Assembly (NCBI GenBank): GCA_030407085.1
Contig: CM059584.1
Location: forward strand, 89,082,001 to 89,146,000
Direction of reading: 5' to 3'
DNA length: 64,000 bases
DNA from: Trichopria drosophilae
Lineage: Eukaryota > Arthropoda > Insecta > Hymenoptera > Diapriidae
A program made the translations under genes and the position numbers. The notes under the pieces were generated by a model. That model did no database searches and was not told the origin of the DNA. It saw nothing but the letters and a program-made list of their open reading frames with translations. The stretch's first letter is position 1; each line of letters opens with the position of its first letter. Positions 1 to 11,389 of the stretch are shown piece by piece.

Positions 1-317
1 CGTAGGTCGTACAGTATTAGAACGAACGGGTGTGTAGGAACTAAGTCCTGTGTAAATTCGTTGATTCGCGGAGAGTCGCAGATTAATGTCCCGTGTAGAT
101 TTCGTGAGGCGCGAAGTTTTTAAGTTCCCGAGCCTTGAACCGAATTCGTCGAGACCCGGCGCGACTTGCGATTGAACATCGGCGACTATGTACCGAGCGA
201 TGTGCTTAGTTAGGTGCGCGGGGCTACTCTCACTCAGAGATCCTCTCTCGATCGTACACGGCGTGACTCTGCCGAAGATCTTCACTCTATCATACACGGG
301 GCAACTCTGACTTCGGA
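1..317 (-). repeat. Partial 3' LTR of Ty3/gypsy element 1 (cut by window edge)
   Basis: This segment matches 12291 to about 12597 almost throughout: same order, small substitutions and indels. Shared landmarks are the AACGGGTGTGTAG start, the GTCCCGTGTAGATTTCGTGAG block and the CTCTCGATCGTA block. The right copy is bounded as an LTR (12101-12616), so this is the other LTR of the same minus-strand element, with its first 190 bp or so lying left of the window. Both copies end in a diverged tandem motif (CGACTCT..GAGATCTTCAC..CATCATACA). The left copy loses similarity after about 317, so its inner edge is uncertain. The divergence suggests an old insertion or conversion between copies. Confidence 0.75.
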
Positions 318-904
318 CAATGCGATTGCCCTTTTTATATGGTAGATGTCGATGAGATCATCGTTTCTTCGCGATGGACACCTGCACTTGTTGTTCGCCA
401 CGTGCCATCTTCCACGAATCGCTCACCCCTTTGACCTATTCGTGACCTCGGCGATTCGGGGCACCTGTACTATTGTGTGCGCGTGTGAGTCACAATCTTA
501 TGGATTGTCTAACTTTCAGCTTCGGCGTGGCACATTCCTTTCTTGACCGTTTGGACTTGAAGCTATAGGAACCCGTGGTTTCCCGTGTAAGTTGTAGCAC
601 GTGTGCAATCTATGTGCGTCGCCGAATCGGGCCCTTCGGTGTGTATGTCTTGTCGATCTTACAAAGGCAAGTATTGTCTATGTTGCGACTGCTAATATGT
701 GCGTAGGCAGCATACGTAACATCCCCGGGGTTGAACAAATTGACGATCCACCGTCATTCAATGCTCATACAAAAATCAATATGCAACTTAAATTATATGC
801 GTGACCTTCAGTTGGCTATTGTTAGTAGAAAAATGTTACATCGTTGTCTTATTGGGTCATCTTATACATTCCAAAGTATCTTAATCTATGGTTAGTCATA
901 CATT

Positions 905-909
<5 letters not shown>

Positions 910-946
<37 letters not shown>
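910..946. repeat. (AT)n microsatellite
   Basis: An uninterrupted run of AT dinucleotides about 37 bp long, preceded by CTTTT and followed by TTATATGCG. Confidence 0.95.
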
Positions 947-952
<6 letters not shown>

Positions 953-1304
953 GCGCTCAGGCGTTCGTATTGAATTACTTATAAAGTGACGTGTCATGAC
1001 GCATCACGTAGTGTACATGCAAACAAAATGATTATGTCACGCGTCGCCAAGAGTCCGCTGTAGCCCTATGACGCCATCTTGTCTCATTCGTACGCTGGGC
1101 TGCCCGTCACGTGGTCTGAGTTCGGAAGTCTATTTATATCTTATACACACTTGAAACTCCATATCACTAACACTGTCTATTATGCTATTGCGCACTATGC
1201 TGCCTATGTCTTTGTAACAATGAATTGCTGAGTTTTGCTACTCCATGGAGATTTCACTATTGACACCTCCATGAAACAACCAAACATCGATTGTTGTGAA
1301 TACT

Positions 1305-1425
1305 TCTATGTATCATAATTGAAACACATTTATGTGAATTATAGTTGGAATACTTATTGTATTATAATTGAAATACTTATATGTATTATAATTGAAATAT
1401 TTATTGAAATACTAGTATGTATGAT
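1305..1425. repeat. Short AT-rich tandem repeat (about 25 bp unit)
   Basis: Imperfect units built around GTATTATAATTGAAATACTT recur about four times with small changes in spacing. No coding potential. Confidence 0.7.
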
Positions 1426-3209
1426 TTAAATTTCAAAAAAAAATTTGAATTGAATATTATCCCTAAAGGTTAAATTTGTTAAAGAAGAAAAATCTTATAT
1501 ACGCAGAACTTCTGTATCATCTCGTACGCGTATTTTTAATATAATCATGTCCTAATGACCGTTTGATATAAGAATAAAAAAGAAAAAGATAATTTTTTTT
1601 TGTTTCTTTTGTACAACTAATGGCACATATAGACGTTCCATTTGTTGAGGCTGATTTTGGATATCTGCGTTCCGTAGCAAATCTTTATATCCTGGGTTAT
1701 TTGGTATATTTAACAAAAGAAAATTTACAAATTTGTATTCAGTACATCAATTGGGTGTCGATATATTGAGGGGGACGTGGAAGGGGTGAAGATCATAAGG
1801 AAACGCGTACGCGCGTTCCTCCCATGCTAGGCTTGGACCTCTCCGGCTTATTATCTTTCGCTTTCCCGGCTTATCGCACCTTACGATAATGTTTGATGGT
1901 AATGAAACTTGCGAGTTTCAAGTGTTTATATGATTCTTTAGCTTTTCTATACGATCCGTGTGGTCCTAGACAATAGGAATTCTCTTCTAGAAATGGCTTG
2001 TTTAAAAAAATTGTTGTCTTTCCACTTGAGCTACGCAAGTGTGGATTGATCCAGTATCGATAGCTGCATTTTCGTCTTCTTACGTTTCGATCTCGTCCAA
2101 ATCTTTCATTCAGTTCTTATTGTGCTTTCTAAGATGATGCGTCGGATGAATATTACCGTGACAGGGTCTCTTACGCCTGGAGGGTTCATAGTGGATTACA
2201 GTGCCTACCGAACCATCAGCGCTCCTCTGCGTGCGAATTTCTTCCGTATGTGTCGTAGAGAGCGCAGTGAGAGAAAGTGTTTTTAAACAAAAAAAATAAA
2301 ATAAAAAGATTTAGTGATATTTAACGAGTTTTTTCTTTTTGTTTTTCGTCGTCTGTGATTCTTCCCATGTTTTCTTGTCTTTATCCTGTTGTTCGCTTGT
2401 GCTTCGCCCGCAGCAATATTAGGTGGCTGCAACTCAGCCGCGGTTTCACGATCGGGTGGTGGGTGAAATGACGACCCGTGGCGGGTGCGTTTGAAACTTT
2501 ATTTTTGCGTATTATTGCGAAATGTAGAACACTAACGACTCGCGATTTATAATTTCGAAACAAATGTGTGCGCTGCGACAGTTTCGCGAGATGCGCGGCG
2601 AAAATGTGGAAAGGCAATTTCCACAGAAGTCGCGAATTTGGAAGGCAACTTCCAATCTTCTCACTGTTTGTGACCCGATCACTTCACTAAAGTGAGGAGA
2701 CTCACTTGGTTGGGCAACAACCAATTTTCGCGAAGTTATTTACAAAAAGGCGATTTTTCTGCTAGGTGATAAAGGGCGTGAGCCGCACGTGGTTTCTCGT
2801 TACGTAGATCTGACCGGAAAAATCTCTGCCGATCTTTCCAGGTACTAAAGGCTTAACGCCGCCGGTTGGCTTGACTAGAAACTAATTTCCTGGAAAAGTC
2901 CGCTATATTCGAAATTTCGTATCGCTCAAGATCGAGGTCGATAAGATCGCATATGATCATGCACTTGGAGGTGTTAGCGCTCGCGCCTAGATGACGCGAC
3001 AATGTCCGATTGGACGATATGCCCATTTGGCTATTTTATAGCGCAACACCTGTTTATCTTAACCGGGTATCTACCGTGTGTGAAGGTGTTGCGTCCCGGG
3101 GCGGGCGTTGGTGCCCTCTCGGCGTCGTGGTGTTGTTTCAGTGATTGCATTATACTGATCTGCAATCGCTTCGTCCTGTGTAACGATATCCCTTTACCAT
3201 TATAGCTGC

Positions 3210-3266
3210 GTATATGTGCAAATAGCCTTACTGATGAGTCCTACACGAGATCTCAGGACGAAATAC
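3210..3266 (+). ncRNA. Hammerhead-ribozyme-like motif
   Basis: The core CTGATGA (3231-3237) is followed by a 5-bp helix GTCCT/AGGAC (3238-3242 with 3255-3259), a 12-nt loop and then GAAA (3260-3263). This is the conserved hammerhead arrangement CUGANGA, stem II, GAAA. A possible stem III pairs GTAT (3210-3213) with ATAC (3263-3266), which puts a permissible A at the cleavage position (3214). Stem I between 3215 and 3230 is weak, with only a few pairs. Hammerheads are known in Penelope-like elements, retrozymes and satellite repeats. The core is a strong match; activity is unproven and the flanking helices may have decayed. Confidence 0.55.
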
Positions 3267-3490
3267 ATTTTTACAATAGACAATATCTATTAATATTTCA
3301 TTTAAACACCGCCAGAGGGAAACAGAATCCATGTGTAATCAAGGAAATTTTAAAGCATATATACAGTCCATTGAAATCTAGATTCTGGGGGGATAATTAT
3401 ACAAATACCAGCCTCTTACAAATATTTTATATATCATAACACGTGTTTCCCATGGAAAACGATTTCGAACACGAAAATCGATTTAATATA

Positions 3491-5102
3491 TTACATCTTT
3501 TCATTTTTTAAATTTTGTAGAATAGTGACCGAGATATACCAAGAAGAATTTTGTATAATTAGTTCATAATATTTTTTCGACCGATGATTCATTTGTGAGA
3601 GATTCATAGCGGCTAATGTGCGTGCTTCTGTGATTCTCTCGGTCAGTTCTAACAAATAATCGTCGTATGTAATGAGCTTTTCGCGGGTGTCGTGTGCACT
3701 TGGCAATCGTGCGATTGTACCATATACAAGCTCGTGTGGCGAGTAGTTTATCCCTTCGTGAACGCTCGTGTTGTATGAAAATATGGCGAACGGAAGCCAA
3801 ATGTCCCCATCGCTACGTTTCTCGACAAAATTCTTTCCGTTGTCGACCATCACCTGGTGACTCCTTTCTAGGCTCCCGTTGCTTTGGGGATTTTTAAAAA
3901 ATTTTCGCAAATTCTTTCATAATCTTTGTGATAAAGCAACGATCTTGGTCGGTAAGAATGGATACAGGGGCTCCAAAACTGCAAATAAAATGTTTTGCAA
4001 ACGCCTTCACGACTGCTACTGCCGATGCCTCCGCTAGCAGAATTCGAAGGGAGTATGTCTTATATATATATTCGTGAGTAGGTCTTGTATGGTTAATACA
4101 TACCGATTCCCACTCTCGGTGATGTCTGTTGGTCTCCATATATCAAGGGCCACATTGTCAAACGTTTCGTGGTGTGTCTGTAATGACCATTGGTAACCGT
4201 GTTTTTACGCGTACGAGTTTTCTCCTTTGACATCCGGCACATCTTTTTACGTATTCCGTGACGTCACTTTTCATGTTCCACCAGAAAAACTTCTCGCATA
4301 AGCGAAGATACGTTTTGGGCACTCCTTTGAGACCGCCTATAAGCGAATCATGATGTTCTTTTATTATGGCGAATCGCTCGCTTACCGGTGGTACGAAACG
4401 GTTGTCTTTACCGAAGGTAATCATTAGTTCTCGTCGCCAGAGTAGTGATTGTACTGTATCTTGGATATCTCGCCATTGAATATGTTGGAACATGACGCAA
4501 TCCTGCCCGATTATTATGGATGAAACTTCAAATTTTGTTAAAAGACCATCCAATGCATTGATGGATTTGACAATGTTTGATTTCAAGGTTCGATCATCCA
4601 GGTCTTGTATAACGATAATTCCGAAGAGTCTGGTCTTACCTTTTTTTTGTACTATCACATCACCGATTTTCAATCGTTTGAGCAACAATTCGTCGGGATT
4701 AATTAAGTGTCGTTCCACGAGGCCTAGACCGATTTCGCTATTTAAATGCCCAATAGCCGTGGTAAAGTAGACAATATGTCCCTTTTTACAGAATACGTGA
4801 CCATTGGTATTATTTATTTTTAATTTAGAATCGACAGGCTCGTAAAAGTCTTCATTTCTCCCAGTGTCTATAGGACCGTAGGTCTTCTGTTTATGTTTCG
4901 GGCCATTCCCTCCACGTTGCTGTGTGGGAGTGATCGTCGTCGGGATGTTGGTATCGTGACCTGCCTCAATCAGCGCCATTGCGTTCGGGAAATTCCCGAC
5001 GTACGATGACGTAAGCTCTAGCGTCGTGTCTGTCAGTTCCAACATGCCTATGTACTCAGGCAAGAGTGGGGTGTAGTGTAACCTTCCCAGTTTGGTGTGC
5101 AT
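3491..5102 (-). pseudogene. Ty3/gypsy element 1 integrase (broken)
   Basis: Read leftward from 5102. The first open piece (5102-4158) is a 314-aa region whose C-terminal third holds the integrase HHCC zinc-binding domain: EHHDSLIGGLKGVPKTY, then KRCAGCQRRK about 45 residues later. A stop at its end is followed by 4139-3894 with the core region, including SILTDQDRCF, which carries the second catalytic Asp. Then comes 3910-3491, containing NPQSNGSLERSHQ with the catalytic Glu and a typical downstream YNTSVHEGINYSPHELVYG segment. The first Asp motif is degraded. At least one stop and one frameshift separate the pieces, so no functional integrase can be made. The long N-terminal extension before the zinc domain resembles 412/mdg1-type pol proteins. 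Confidence 0.85.
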
Positions 5103-5336
5103 TTTCCGGTTTTACATGATAAAATTGTGTTTTATCTATCGGACTATGCTCATGTACGCAAATATTTGTATTGAAATGTCATGCGAATATCGTTAAGATA
5201 TTATCGTCGCCGAATTCCGATGCAGATTCCAGTATAGAATATGCACGCACATGTTCGGCGCAGGATAATAGAAAATCGCTGTTCTTCAGCGTTCCTCTTA
5301 GTTCTTGAGGGCTCTCGTTTAACTGTTGAAATTGGA

Positions 5337-5537
5337 TTAAGGAGGTAAATACCCGTCTTTTGCCGCATCAGTATACTCCTTTACAGTTTTGTATGGTTCC
5401 ATATATGAGTTTGAGAGTGAATAATTTAAATGTCGAGACAATTCATCGTTCTCAAACGCACGCATGGTCATCTCGTCGACCAGCATTTCGCTTTCTCCGA
5501 TTTCGTTAGCCTCAACGGGGATTTCGTCGAGCTCCAT
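5337..5537 (-). pseudogene. Acidic pol segment upstream of integrase
   Basis: A 66-codon open piece rich in Glu and Asp (VDEMTMRAFENDELSRHL). It lies between the linker ORF and the integrase of gypsy element 1, in the same orientation. I do not recognise a domain. Its place in the pol order and codon continuity suggest it is part of the RNase H to integrase connecting region rather than an independent gene. Confidence 0.4.
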
Positions 5538-5694
5538 CGACTCTTCGAGGGTTTTCGTTTCGTCCCGATGTCCGAGCAGTTCATCGGTGCTCGGGTGAGC
5601 GTGTCTCTCTCCGTCGACGGTATACCGTATAGCTATAGCTTCTCTAGCTCTCTCGCTTGTGAGTAAGAAGGGGGAAACCCGCTCGGAGTTGCGA

Positions 5695-6183
5695 CTACTC
5701 CGTTCGGCTGCTTGCTTCGGCCCGTCGGACTAGTTTTAGATGGGCCCTTTTCCTTGGGCGTCTAATGGGGAAGTAAACGTGTAGTTTCTTCGGGCGGATC
5801 GAGGAAAAGTCCGACGACCATGAATCTTCTAGGCCCTCGTTGCCCGGCGTATGATTCTTTCGATTTTTCATTTTTGTCTTTTTCTTCGAGTTTTCTCTGA
5901 CGCTCAGTTCTTCCATTTCGGAATACGTGGTTTCTGTATCCGGTTGTGCCGTAAGTTCGTCCTCAGTACGGAATTCTTCTATTCCCCACCAACGGTTTCG
6001 AACATCAGCTAACCGTTTCTTATAGTTTAAATTCGTTCCTGCTTCGGATACCACTTCATTTTTTATAATTTTGGGTTTTTCTTTCATCTGAGTTCGCTTT
6101 ATTGTAGGGTCAATTTTCAAATAATCCGGCACTTGTAGTTTTTCTACTTCCGTTATGTATTGTTTTCTTTGTTTTTTCTTCAT
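5695..6183 (-). CDS. Unidentified charged linker ORF of gypsy element 1
   Basis: An open frame of 162 codons starting MKKKQRKQYITEVEKL, strongly charged (Lys/Arg/Glu rich), with no recognised catalytic motif. It lies between the RNase H and integrase parts of the element, where pol normally has a short tether. Just upstream (about 6230-6330, same strand) a diverged copy of its N-terminus can be read (RKKYITEVEKLELPAYMKL), so the segment has been duplicated locally. It may be a connecting domain of pol or an extra element-specific protein; function unknown. Confidence 0.45.
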   Translation of the reverse strand: MKKKQRKQYITEVEKLQVPDYLKIDPTIKRTQMKEKPKIIKNEVVSEAGTNLNYKKRLADVRNRWWGIEEFRTEDELTAQPDTETTYSEMEELSVRENSKKKTKMKNRKNHTPGNEGLEDSWSSDFSSIRPKKLHVYFPIRRPRKRAHLKLVRRAEASSRTE

Positions 6184-6627
6184 CGGTGAAGGAGGTTTTT
6201 TTCATTGAAGTTCATCCGTCTTGCTGTCTCGATCGAGTTTATCCTTTATAATTTCCTAATTTCATGTAGGCTGGCAATTCGAGTTTTTCGACCTCGGTTA
6301 TGTATTTCTTTCGAGCTGTCTTTTCAACTCCCAGCATTTCTACATTGCAACTCTGGCTCTCTTTGTCGTAGTCAGTCACGTTGTCTTCAACATCTCCATA
6401 CGTATCGGTTTCTTCGTCGAAATCCTTACCTTGTTTTTTCGGAGAAGGATTTCTGAGACTCGCAGTCTCTTAGAGTTTTTTAATCGTTTTTTGTTTTCTT
6501 TTTCATTTGTGTCGCCTTTTATTGGCATTCACGATTTTTCAATTTTTCGTGCGTTTTTTAATTTTTCGTGCGTTTTTTAATTTTTTTTATCGCTTTTGTT
6601 TCTTTATTTATTTTATTATCGACCAGG

Positions 6628-8600
6628 TTAATCGATTGGGTTACTTGATAATGCGTCCGCGTTGACATTACGTTTCCCCTCTTTATATACCACATCGTAT
6701 TCGTAATCTTCTAATTTTATTCGAAAACGGTGTAGTCTCAAATTCATATCCTTCATAGTTTTACGGAATCTTAGCGGTTGATGATGCGTTACGAGAGTGA
6801 ATTTCCGACCATACAAATATGGACGGAACTGTTCTACGGCGAACACGGCAGCTAGCATTTTCTTTTTCGATGTAGTGTATCGGGTTTCTGCTCCTTTCAA
6901 ACTTCGTGATGCGTAGGCGACTGGTAGATCCTCACCAATCTTACCTTGCGATAAAATAGCGCCACGTGCCACTCCCGAGGCGTCCGTAGTGACAACGAAC
7001 GGCTCGTCCAAATTTGGTAGCTGTAAGATTGGTGCATTACGTAAGAGATCCTTTAATTTCTCGAACGCTTCTATCTGCTCGGCACCCCATGTAAACTCGG
7101 CATCCTGACGTAATAAGATAATTAACGGGTGGGCGATTTTTGAGATTCCCTTAACAAATCGCCTGTAATATCACGCTAGTCCAAGAAATTGTTTAATCTT
7201 TTTTCGATTTTTGGGGACCGGATATTTCCTTACCGCTTCAATCTTTTTCGCATCCGGCTGGACTGTATTATTTCCGATAGTGTGCCCTAAGTACGTGGCT
7301 TCCATGCGTAGAAACTGACATTTATCGGGTTCCAACGTAAGATTGCGTCTTGAAGCCGTTTCATGAGGCATCTAGATTTAACTTCATGTTCGTACAAATT
7401 TTTGGCGTAAATAATTATGTCATCGAGATATACTAGCAGTTCTATCCCTTGTAAGCCACTTAATACTGAATCCATAAGCCGCTGGAAATCGCTGGGGCCG
7501 TTTTTTATTCCCATCCGCATCCTTACATATTGATAGTGACCATTTGGGGTTGAAAACGCAGTTTTATGTGCGTCGTGCTCATCCATCATTATCTGATGGA
7601 ATCCAGATTTAAGGTCGCGAGTTGTAAAATACACGGACTGCCCTAATTGGTCCAAAACGTCCGTAATATTCGGAATTGGATAAGCATCCCCAATTGTTTT
7701 CTCATTGAGATCGCGAAAATTGATAACTAAACGCCATCGCTTTTCGCCGTTAGGGCCTTATTTCTTAGGCACATCGTTTGTGGTATGAATGCGGTGTTTG
7801 AATACGGTAATCGCGCCTAACGGTTCCCCTGGTTGGTGAAACATGTGAGTGTAGTCGTAAACGAGATTCTCCACATGTTTTCTTTCCTCGTCCGACAACC
7901 CTTCCACATTTATCCGCTTCAAAACATCGTCATTTCTCTGTTTATCTCGTCCCATAGTCATTTGTAGTTTTGTGTGAATTTGATTTTCCCGATTATCTTC
8001 CTCCTCCTGCATGGTTTTTATAACATGATTTTCTCTTTGTATATTTTCTGTTACTTCGCATTCTCCCAGTTCAATTTGTGGGACGGTAAATTTTATTTCA
8101 TAGTCATTTGTATTTATGACATAAAGATATGCGTATCCATCGCGATTTGTTACTAGGGCATTACCGAAAAATAAATCACAGCAGATGTTAACTTTCTGTA
8201 CAAATCCGAAGTCTAAGTTGTTTAGAACTTCTACGTGAACTACTCTGCGAGTTCTTGGTGAAATCCGTATGAACTCTTCATTAATAAACGGAATCTCATA
8301 TGTACGCAATCTTGTTCGTAATCGGTTTTTGCTCCCAAAATTCGGAAAAAAGTATTCCCCATCTTCCACTATTTGTAACTCGATAATTTCTTCATTAAAT
8401 TGTACTTCTAGACAACCTAATCTACCTATTATTCCTTCGCCGATTCCGCTTAAATCGAATTTTATATCCTGGCCGGGATACAGATCTCGACGTAATTTAC
8501 TGAGTTTTATAAGATTTATTTCTGCTCAGGAATCGATCAAGAATATTCCGTTTCCGTAATGCAGATCGGGGCTAGAAATATCTCTTCGTGGACATTCCGA
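6628..8600 (-). pseudogene. Ty3/gypsy element 1 protease, reverse transcriptase and RNase H (broken)
   Basis: Read leftward. A protease remnant just right of 8528 reads GIFLIDS, then a TGA stop (8528-8526) where the active-site Gly of D-S-G should be, then AEINLIK. The same frame continues (8369-7758) through the protease end and RT N-terminus to a TAA at 7758. RT then resumes: FRDLNEKTIGDAYPIPN, TTRDLKSGFHQI, and the catalytic YLDDIIIYA near 7430. 7371-7171 continues RT (YLGHTIG, FLGLA), ending at a TGA inside the FLG-YYRRF motif. 7011-6628 is RNase H (TTDASGVARGAIL, ASRSLKGAE, NVNADALS). Several stops mean it is dead, but every domain is recognisable in the right order. Confidence 0.9.
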
Positions 8601-8936
8601 AAAGCTACTGTTACGATCCAAGCGGTGATCATAACATCGCGAGTGGTGGATTAGGATTTTTAATTAATATCCGCGACGTTTATTATGTGTACGCCGTCCA
8701 CCAACTGACTTCTCCGATGCGGTCTCGAAATGAGAGCGCAGCGGAATTCGTCGTCGGATTTCTTTCCAACCGTGTGATACCAATCCAATGTCCAACCCTA
8801 TGCTGAGGTTGCACTTCCTTCGCTCGGCTTCACCGTGCGAGAATGCAGCTCGTGCATATTCTCACGTTAGACTAGTGATAGTAAGTTTATTTATGGGTGG
8901 GTCGGAAGCTACATACGTACCACCGGTACGTAACAG

Positions 8937-9874
8937 TTAACCCTTTGCGGCATACATTTTTCTTTACACGGAAAACAGCTGAAAATTGTTGCTCGGGGGT
9001 TTTCGGGGTCGCTGATTTCGAATCTGAAGTCAGATTTTGAAAATTCAAAATGGCGGACCGAAATATAAAAAGTTGCTCGATCTAAGCGAAATTTGTTACT
9101 CGGGGGTTTTCGGGGTCGCTGATTTCGAATCTGAAGTCAGATTTTGAAAATTCAAAATGGCGGACCGAAATATAAAAAGTGGCTCGATCTCAGCGAAATT
9201 TGTTACTTGGGGGTTTTCGGGGTCGCTGATTTCGAATCTGACTTCAGATTTGCAAAATTCAAATTGGCGGATCTAGGATGGCGAACGAACGTAAAAATCG
9301 AGTGTTGGATTTTCTTGAAAATTGGTACGTTTTCTCGATCACCGATGACAAATCCAGTGTCAGATTTCAACAATTAAATGTGGATGAAATTAAAACAAAT
9401 TTTGGTCAGCCATCTTGGATCCGCCATTTTGAATTTTCAAAATCTGACTTCAGATTCGTAATCAGCGATCCCGAAAACCCCCGAGTAACAAATTTCGTTT
9501 AGATCGAGCAACTTTTCATATTTCGGTCCGCCATCTTGGATCCGCCATTTTGATTTTTACAAATCTGACGTCAGATTCGAAATCAGCGACCCAAAAAACA
9601 TAAAATGCTATAGTTTCATGCAAATATATATAATTGTTCAATCAAAAATGAATTTTTTCTGAAATTATTGATATTTTTCCGTGGTTATTTATTTATAATA
9701 ATTAAAAATTAACGATAATTGATAATATGTAACTTTTTTTATGATTATATACATCTTATTAACATAATTAACTCAAAAACCCGATTGCTTAGATGAAAAC
9801 AGCCGAATAATTAATTAAAAACTGAGAGAAAATAGGTGGGATGCTGAGCATCCCACTATGCCGCAAAGGGTTAA
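8937..9874. mobile_element. piggyBac-type MITE inserted in gypsy element 1
   Basis: The element proper is 8941-9870 and is flanked on both sides by TTAA (8937-8940 and 9871-9874), the piggyBac target duplication. Its ends are inverted: CCCTTTGCGGCATA at the left and TATGCCGCAAAGGG at the right. Inside are three direct copies of a roughly 117-bp unit (about 8985-9270) with GGGGTCGCTGATTTCGAATC and CAAAATGGCGGACC, and inverted copies near 9410-9590. No transposase is encoded. It separates the gag and protease parts of the gypsy element, so it inserted later. Confidence 0.85.
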
Positions 9875-10063
9875 CATGTCCGAAATGGACCCTGGATGTT
9901 CCACTTTTACGGCGCGCATTTTCCGAGGGGAGTTTTTGTCTCGGGCGTCGCTCGACGTTGCTGGTTGCTGTCAAGCACCCCTGGAGTTTAAATGATGGCG
10001 ATTTCGATTATCGAATGAATTATTTTCCCGTTTATCGGTGTCTTGATTATTCCCATATTTATT

Positions 10064-11218
10064 TCACTGCCATCTATCATTAGTCCCACCAGACGAATGA
10101 TAATTTCTCGAGAACGAACGATTCCCAGAAAAACTTAGGAGGTTTTCCTTATTTCGGTCATTCCGGAATTTCGATTCGTCCCGGCGATCGTTATTAAAAG
10201 AAGTTTGGTTATTTTCTGCAAACCTATTTTTTTGACATATCCTGAAATTTTCCCTCACGTTTAAAAAAAAACATGTTTCACTGACTTGACCCATTCGCTG
10301 GTAAAACTCGCATTTTAGTTGATTGAATCTTTGCGCGGGACAATTATCCCTGGCGTGACCCATGGGATCACACCAAGTGCAATATCTCTCTATGTCCAGG
10401 GTATCGAAATCCCTGTTTTTTTAGAGTTCGACATTGTTTCCGAGAGTGCCCCACTCTTTTACAATAAATACCCTGTATGTCGTTATAATTTCGCCATTTA
10501 GGATCGATTTCATAGCGTCCTGGCCGGTCCAAATAGTCACGCTGATATTGCGGATCTTTCGAAACTAAATGAGCAAACACTTGATAATATCTTTTTCCGC
10601 GACCTCCCAGCACAGCGACCTCCCTGCGTCTTTCGCGCTGTATTTTTCAGATAGTTTTCTAGCGTGTTCTACGTCAGCCTCGAGCGTATCTGGATTCAGC
10701 TGCGTGAGGCGTACTTCCATAGGGCCTTTCGCGCAGTAATTGAAATGGTCCCTACCGTCACGATTTGCCAAAGTTAATAACCTCTGCCCGGCAACTGCGT
10801 CAAAATCTCTTGACGCGTTTATGGCCTTCTCGAGAGCGCGATAACCGTATAATAGACGGTAACCAAAATCTTCCAAACTTTCGCAGGGTCTGGGGTAAGT
10901 ATTTTTTAATCCCGCTAGGAACTTGGCCGGATCACTAGAAATGCTATAGACAGATTTTAGATCGGCAAGAAACGCTTCTACTGTCTCGTATGTCGAAATC
11001 TTGTCGCAGAAAATTTTCGCTTTCCCAGTAAGCTTTTTCCTCATCATATGTAGATAGATCCGGGTTTCGTCGGCCGATGATAATCTGAATACGTCGCTAC
11101 ACGCACTTTCAAATTCTGAGAATTTTTCGCGGGTGTCGTCAAATTGCGGCACACTGCCCACTGCCTCCGCAATTGGTGGTGGTCGCGCTACCACATAGAT
11201 CGGACCCGCGGAGGCCAC
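10064..11218 (-). pseudogene. Ty3/gypsy element 1 Gag (frameshifted)
   Basis: The main piece (11218-10565, 217 aa) starts MASAGPIYVVARPPPIAEAV and has the helical retrotransposon-gag layout, including DDTREKFSEFESACSD and LTGKAKIFCDKI. 10613-10368 carries a damaged zinc knuckle (YCKRVGHSRKQC, first Cys lost). In the next frame a complete CX2CX4HX4C knuckle is readable at 10380-10340 (CTWCDPMGHARDNC). A third, degraded knuckle follows in 10363-10064. Gag would bind and package element RNA. Frameshifts near 10610 and 10375 break it. Confidence 0.85.
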
Positions 11219-11389
11219 TTGGTGGCTACCGCTTGTCGTTATTCGTTTTTATTGTCCCCCATTTTTTTTTGTATCGTTTTGAAAGTCGCTATTATTAATG
11301 TCTGATTCTCGCTTTTTTTGTATTCAAAATTTCCTTTTTTTTCGCAAAAAATTCGCGAGATGTAACAAATCGTGATTTTGATAATATTC

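Larger units (their letters stand above)
318..3209. other. Non-coding stretch inside Ty3/gypsy element 1
   Basis: No convincing coding region lies between the LTR-like left edge and the integrase remnant. Short open frames on both strands show no recognisable motif and no codon continuity. A Ty3/gypsy element could carry env here, but I see no glycoprotein-like frame. Contents are an (AT)n tract at 910-946, AT-rich short tandem repeats at 1305-1425, low-complexity T-rich blocks (2284-2350) and otherwise unique sequence. The length (about 3 kb between integrase and LTR) suggests another decayed insertion sits here. Confidence 0.5.

Noticed and set aside
5555..5590. A GGGACGAAAC box on the minus strand with CGATGA upstream, resembling a hammerhead
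   Set aside because: The core CUGANGA is not met (CCGATGA) and no stem II can form between the two boxes; it lies in a coding-derived pol segment.
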